From Glutinoglossum americanum (lineage: Eukaryota > Ascomycota > Geoglossomycetes > Geoglossales > Geoglossaceae): a DNA stretch of 35,736 nucleotides. The first letter of the stretch is position 1. The number at the start of each line of letters is the position of its first letter. Below, one piece after another: positions 31,227 through 35,736 of this stretch. Below the pieces are notes generated by a model. That model saw nothing but the letters and a program-made list of their open reading frames with translations, was not told the origin of the DNA and made no database searches. A program made the translations under genes and the position numbers. Location: assembly GCA_020080175.1 (NCBI GenBank), contig JAGHQL010000224.1, forward strand, positions 1 through 35,736, written 5' to 3'.

Positions 31227-31890
31227 CCGCTCGCCCCCAATGTTCAGCGCCGTCTACTAACTTCCCTTCCCACCCTAAGTAATCCTGCCAAACCCGGGGC
31301 TTGACCGGGGCTCCGACCTGGCCGAAACGCCGTCACGTGGGTGTTGGCGTCGATATTAACAAACGGTCCGAGTTGGTTCAAGCCCACCGAGCCTCCAGGC
31401 AACAGGTTGCCCAAAGGCCGGCACATGCCATCCTTCGTGCCCACTGTAGGACTACCATACCGCACGCAGCTTCCCAGTTAAGAATTTAGTATAGCACTGC
31501 TTTAATACTGTGGGCGCATAAGTTCAACTGGTAGGTAGAAGGATAGTTGGATTAAGCAGGTCATAAGCTACCCCAGCCAAGAGAAAGACTAATAACTAGC
31601 TATAAAACTACCACTTCCGCGGCATAGAAATCACCTCCGCAATACCAAAAATGCAAGGGAAAAGAAGTTCGTAGACGTTAATTAGCTAGCTATCTTATTG
31701 ACCAGCCCGCGAGCTTGCCCCCCCACCGAACGGATTACTGAGCGTCTCTATTGGATCTTCTCTACTCATGACAAGACACAGACGGTGTCACGCTAGAGCT
31801 TCTTGGCCACCTCGAGTTCAACATAAAACGGGCCACCCGTAGGAAGCAGGAGTAGAGTTGAAGGATGTTAGAGAATCCTTGTGTTTTTTT
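31227..31890. other. Intergenic region downstream of the kinase-ULD gene
   Basis: No coding sequence recognised. The 3' UTR of the minus-strand gene that ends at 31891 should lie at the right end of this stretch. Confidence 0.5.
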
Positions 31891-34199
31891 CTAAGGCTTT
31901 TTGGATCGACTAGCCATCCACATGAGGAGTGGTACTATGACGTTCCGCGATGGCTCTTTTGAAGGAGGTGTAGCATCGCCAGAGCCATCGTTAGCAACAA
32001 CAACCCCTGGTGTCAAAGCCACGGTCGGAGACGGAAACGGAGGCGGAGGTAAAGGGATCGACGGAGGTGGTGGCGGTAGTAGAGGAGGGGGCGGCGAAGG
32101 TGGTGGTGGCGGTGGTTCGGGCACGGGCCACATTACCATCGTGACGGTCCAGCCAGGTTCAATCATGGCCTCCCAAACTTGCGGTAGGATGATCTCTTCA
32201 TTGGGCCCACACAAGTCATAATGGCCTTGCGCGACGCGCGGACCGATAACCTCAATGTGAAGGAAAGCTTGCGTGATAAGCTCTTCCATTCCCTGTAGCC
32301 ATAACTCTTAGTCAATTACATGCAAGAACAATTCGCGATAGTACGAACCTCCCATGTCTGACACTTGTGGAACGGGAGGCTGAATTTCCTTCCAACAGCA
32401 TCTATGAATCTTATTAACGGTTTGGCTTTCACAACGTGCTCCTCCCCGGACGAATGATGCTGATCTTGTTCTTGTGATGCCAGAGAGGAGGATATAGGTT
32501 GCGCTAGAGACCGGCCCACCACCATAGGCTTTTCTGCCGCAGGAGGCTGAGCTATCTGAACCATGGTTTTCGCAATCTTTGCGGGAATGGCTACTGAGTT
32601 CTCTACTCGCGGATCATCGCCGAGTGTCATGCACCGGTCTTTGTATCGGATACCCGGTTTCTCGTCAGGGCCACACAAACTCGTCTCTGCTTCACCTGCA
32701 GTGGAATATTGATATCAGCAATCTCGGAAAAGAATTGGAGGAATCTTTAATTGCGAACCTTTTCCAAATATTTCGACCACAGTCCGACTTAGGATATCCC
32801 TCAAATTGGGATGTTTCAAACAAACTTCACAGAAATAGACGCTAGACGTATTCGTTGTGCTGTGCCCCTGGACTAGAGAAACTAGGACATCGTCCATACA
32901 AGGTCTGTCTTCTGCCTTGGTTTGAAGCATTTGTCTACAAGTATGAAGAGGAAGAATAGCTGTGATATCATTACAGCCCTCTTGAAGCATCCCAACCCAC
33001 TGGAGAGCTCCGGCAATGTTTTGGTGAAAGGGACCTCCATCCGACAAGAACTCCTCAAAGAGCTCCAGTTCTATACCACAAAGGACTGTTGCAACTTCTA
33101 GGAGTACGCAGCCCAGTGAAAACACGTCGGATTTCCTTCCACGCCTGCCGAACGCTGCAGCCTCAGGAGCACAATACTTCCTAGTCAAGAATTCCGGCCG
33201 CCCATAAGTTGTGCTAGCACCAGAATCGCCAAAATCAAAAGCAAGTCCAAAGTCGGTAAGCAATACGCTTGATTGATGCACTAGGATATTTTGCGGTTTG
33301 ATATCCTTGTGTCGAATCCGTTGGGAATGCATAAACGCCAAGCCACTAGCAAGACAACCAAAGCATCTAAAAAGGATCTGGTAAGTCCCTGTGCGGTCTC
33401 TTGACGTAGCGGAAGTTGAGAGTAAGTCGTGTAGGTTGCTATCAGCAACTGGCAACAGCACTAAGGCCATCACGTTCACGTGTACGTAGGAGGCAACTAG
33501 TTGGACGATATGGTGATGCGATTGCAGTTTCCGGAGAGCTGAAATCTCTGTCTCAAATATGTTTCTCGAGCCTCTCTTTCTAGACCGAAATATCTTACGG
33601 GCATAGACTTTCCCTGTGAAGACATTTGCTACACTGTCCACACTACCAAATGCTCCGGTACCAAGGTTCTCCAAGTGTCGCAAGGGCAACAATTCGTCTG
33701 TGCTGAAGGAGCCGTGCATCCCAGGTAGGAGGTCTCGAACTGTCGCTATATGCTGCTGTTTGAAAAATCCTTCGCGAGCCGTCTCATCTCCAAGGATGGA
33801 CTCAAGCTCGCACTCTGTGAAGGGAAGAGAGAGATCAGTCTTCCCAGCGGTAACGAAATTCTGGAGGAGTATTCTCTTGTTCATCGCCTGTAGAATCAGA
33901 CAGATCCTTCCCATAGCAACAACCCTTTCCGTCAGGTGCCATTCGTCAATGTTTGGCCCCGATGTTGACCAGATTTCGAAGGTGGCGCACAACATAACGG
34001 CAGTTTCTGTTGCGGCTGCAGGAGTAATGATCATTCGATTCTGTTTGTCGAGGGTGGGGAACAGGTCCCATGGCAGAGTATCCACTGATACCTGACCTAT
34101 AGACTCTGCATGGCTCTTATAATACTGACTGATTTGCTGTACGGAATGCGCATATTCCTCTTGGTCTTGCGGGGTGATATTGGCGAGCCGGGCAAGCAT
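31891..34199 (-). CDS. Protein kinase fused to a C-terminal ubiquitin-like (ULD-type) domain
   Basis: Predicted signalling Ser/Thr kinase. Exons 34199-32759, 32695-32349 and 32292-31891; introns of 63 and 56 bp, both with GTTCG donors and CAG acceptors, keep phase. 729 residues from ATG 34199 (MLARLANITPQDQEEY). The kinase domain has GTGAFGSV (about 180-187), Lys of YARKIF (202), Glu of ETEISAL (218), HKDIKPQN (Asp 299; Arg of HRD is Lys), DFG (316-318) and APE (344-346), so the catalytic set is complete. The ULD part runs from LIRFIDAVGRKFSLPFHKC to ILPQVWEAMIEPGW and VTMVMWP (about 574-652), followed by a Pro-rich tail. The frame stays open for about 235 nt upstream without an ATG, so an upstream exon may exist. 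The alternative is two separate genes, kinase and ULD, at the 32696-32758 intron. Confidence 0.82.
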
Positions 34200-34839
34200 C
34201 TTGCTATAGGTAGACTTTGACAGACTTGAGCATAGTTCCCTTGGCTTTCTGGGTGGGCTCACTGACGCTGGAACTGTGATCCTCCATGAGGCTTTTGTAC
34301 CGACCGAACTAGAAGATTCATTCGCGGGCTGTCCGGGGAGAAAGCGAGTATGCCGTGGGACGCAAAATGGTCGAATATATACACTCCACAAGTAGAGATC
34401 TCTCCGAATCGACCCTGTTGCGATAGGAATTAACTCTCATGTCGAAACGGGTTCTCGAGCGTGGATGATCGACACAGCCTTGTCGAGACGGAAACCATCT
34501 CAGCCAATTGCAGCGTTGCAGTGGAGCTACATACATCATTCTTTGTACCGTAGAGGGCCAACCAAGATACCAAAACCTCCATATCAATACTACTCATTCT
34601 AGCCCTTAGCCTAGAATAAAAAAGACTCTATCGCTTGAGTCCTCTGTATATTCAGAGGTTAATATCAAGTACGATGGACGGGTACGCAGCAGACGACGAG
34701 CGGCAAAAAAAAGAAAAGCCCGCAGTAGTACAAGGGTACAGGCATGAATCGCGGAATGCCTGCACACACGGGCGGGAAATCATGATACAAAGCGGCACTA
34801 CTCACTATTGTTTGAAAAATGCAAAAACGCTTTAAAATA
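34200..34839. other. Region upstream of the kinase-ULD gene
   Basis: Contains in-frame continuation of the kinase reading frame back to a TGA near 34440, without ATG. A first exon may lie here, but none of the ATG-led frames that I tried (for example from 34578) joins in phase through good splice sites. No other gene seen. Confidence 0.35.
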
Positions 34840-35736
34840 CTCCGTAAACAAATGCTTTAGATGTCAACAATAATATCCGAGATCTAGAAAATATCTATAA
34901 AAGCCCTTGTAAATTTTAAATTTTAAAATTATCAAAGTAACAATATGGCTCCTCAAACTCGTGCCGCTACCCACAGACAACGAATTCAAATCCATACTCT
35001 TCATCGTATGGCTGGAATGTCGATTCGTGATATTTCTACCACCGTTTTCTTTTCTCGAAGTGCTGTAGGCCGTATTGCTGCGGCTCCGACTACTCCTTCT
35101 AAAAAAAATCTCGTCCAATTTGTTTTAATACACCAAAACGTAAATCTTCTGTTGATTCTGTTACTTCATCAGTCCCAACTTGTCGTATAACATATGATAA
35201 GTTAAAAGAAAATTTAAATAGTTCAGTCTCTATAGACAGTATTCGTCGTGTTCTTTTTAAGGAAGAATTTCATAGAAGAATCGCTCGAAAAAAAACCCTG
35301 GTAAGTTGTTTAATTTAATTAATATTTTTTAAGCTTTCTATAAGACAAAAAGAAGCTTGCTATACCCGAATATTAAAGCATTAGTATCGGACAAAAAAAG
35401 ACTGGTAGTATGTTATTTGAATTGATAAATGTACTATTGGTATTAGTAAGATTTTTTTTAATATATTTTATTTAAATTTATTAATTATCTATAGATGGAA
35501 ATGCGGGAAATTACTAGGTAACTCACCGGCCAGGATAAGAGCATGAAGATTCTTGTATTAGACTTAAATTTGCCAAAATATTTCTGTGTATGATTTGGGA
35601 TACAATTCGGGGTGGAGAAAAGGGACCTATGATTCCTCGAGATAAAGAAAATTAGGGAAATATTACTGGTAACGTCGCTTATCAGTGAGCGGCGAATATC
35701 AGCGACCGGCGAACTTTGTACCACCACACCAAAATT
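34840..35736 (+). mobile_element. Tc1/mariner-type DNA transposon, decayed, cut by the window edge
   Basis: The left end is probably at 34840, where ctccgtaaacaaatgc follows a TA dinucleotide, the standard Tc1/mariner target. ATG at 34945 opens MAPQTRAATHRQRIQIHTLH and SIRDISTTVFFSRSAVGRIA, the paired helix-turn-helix DNA-binding head of fungal Tc1-type transposases. The frame shifts in an A run near 35100; the next frame reads RPICFNTPKRKSSVDSV and VSIDSIRRVLFKEEFHRRIA up to about 35300. Beyond about 35540 other frames give FLCMIWDTIRGGEKGP, like the catalytic-core phrase MVWGxIxxGGKGP. Catalytic Asp/Glu residues cannot be placed in one frame. The DNA is clearly more AT-rich than its surroundings. 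The right end is outside the window. Confidence 0.75.

Noticed and set aside
31930-32130. GGT/GGA-rich plus-strand frame encoding a Gly-rich protein.
   Set aside because: Antisense of the Pro-rich tail of the kinase-ULD protein, whose frame, splice sites and domain are much better supported.
1-35736. CRISPR arrays, operons, bacterial promoters or ribosome binding sites.
   Set aside because: The intron-containing genes and element types show a fungal nuclear genome; no direct-repeat/spacer pattern was seen.

Overview
The window looks like a subtelomere-like or accessory stretch of a filamentous ascomycete (Pezizomycotina) genome. The reasons are the short GT-AG introns (47-74 bp) that I could place in frame, the STAND/NLR genes with fungal NACHT and ankyrin domains, the Tad1-type LINE, a Tc1-type transposon and the long gene-poor gaps. 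No database search was possible; family names come from motifs I can read. Splice models were built by hand and checked only for reading phase.

Layout: 1-2862 (minus) is a six-exon NLR gene (fungal STAND N-terminal domain, NACHT, near-identical ankyrin repeats) that runs off the left edge. 3335-3435 is a MITE-like element with 15-bp inverted ends. 3617-9173 (plus) is a full-length Tad1-like LINE with a 15-bp target duplication; both ORFs keep frame but carry in-frame stops. 11242-13938 (minus) is a second NACHT-ankyrin NLR with a separate small N-terminal exon coding for an Asn/Gly-containing, amyloid-motif-like segment; one in-frame TGA and a damaged 3' end make it a probable pseudogene. 13939-19709 is mostly gene-poor, with an internal exon of a membrane protein, two inverted copies of a ~0.2 kb repeat and a vWA-like gene fragment. 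19710-22108 (plus) is an F-box-like/20-ankyrin protein. 24025-25178 (minus) and 28086-29505 (plus) are two divergently oriented C2H2 zinc-finger genes. 31891-34199 (minus) is a protein kinase fused to a C-terminal ubiquitin-like (ULD-type) domain. 34840 to the right edge is an AT-rich, decayed Tc1/mariner element.

Taken together, two NLRs, an F-box/ankyrin protein and a kinase-ULD protein suggest a self/non-self recognition (heterokaryon incompatibility or cell-death) neighbourhood interrupted by transposons. That link is inference from domain content; nothing in the sequence proves that these genes act together. The most interesting details are the kinase-ULD fusion, the N-terminal motif exon of the second NLR, and a 25-nt microexon that carries most of the P-loop of the first NLR.
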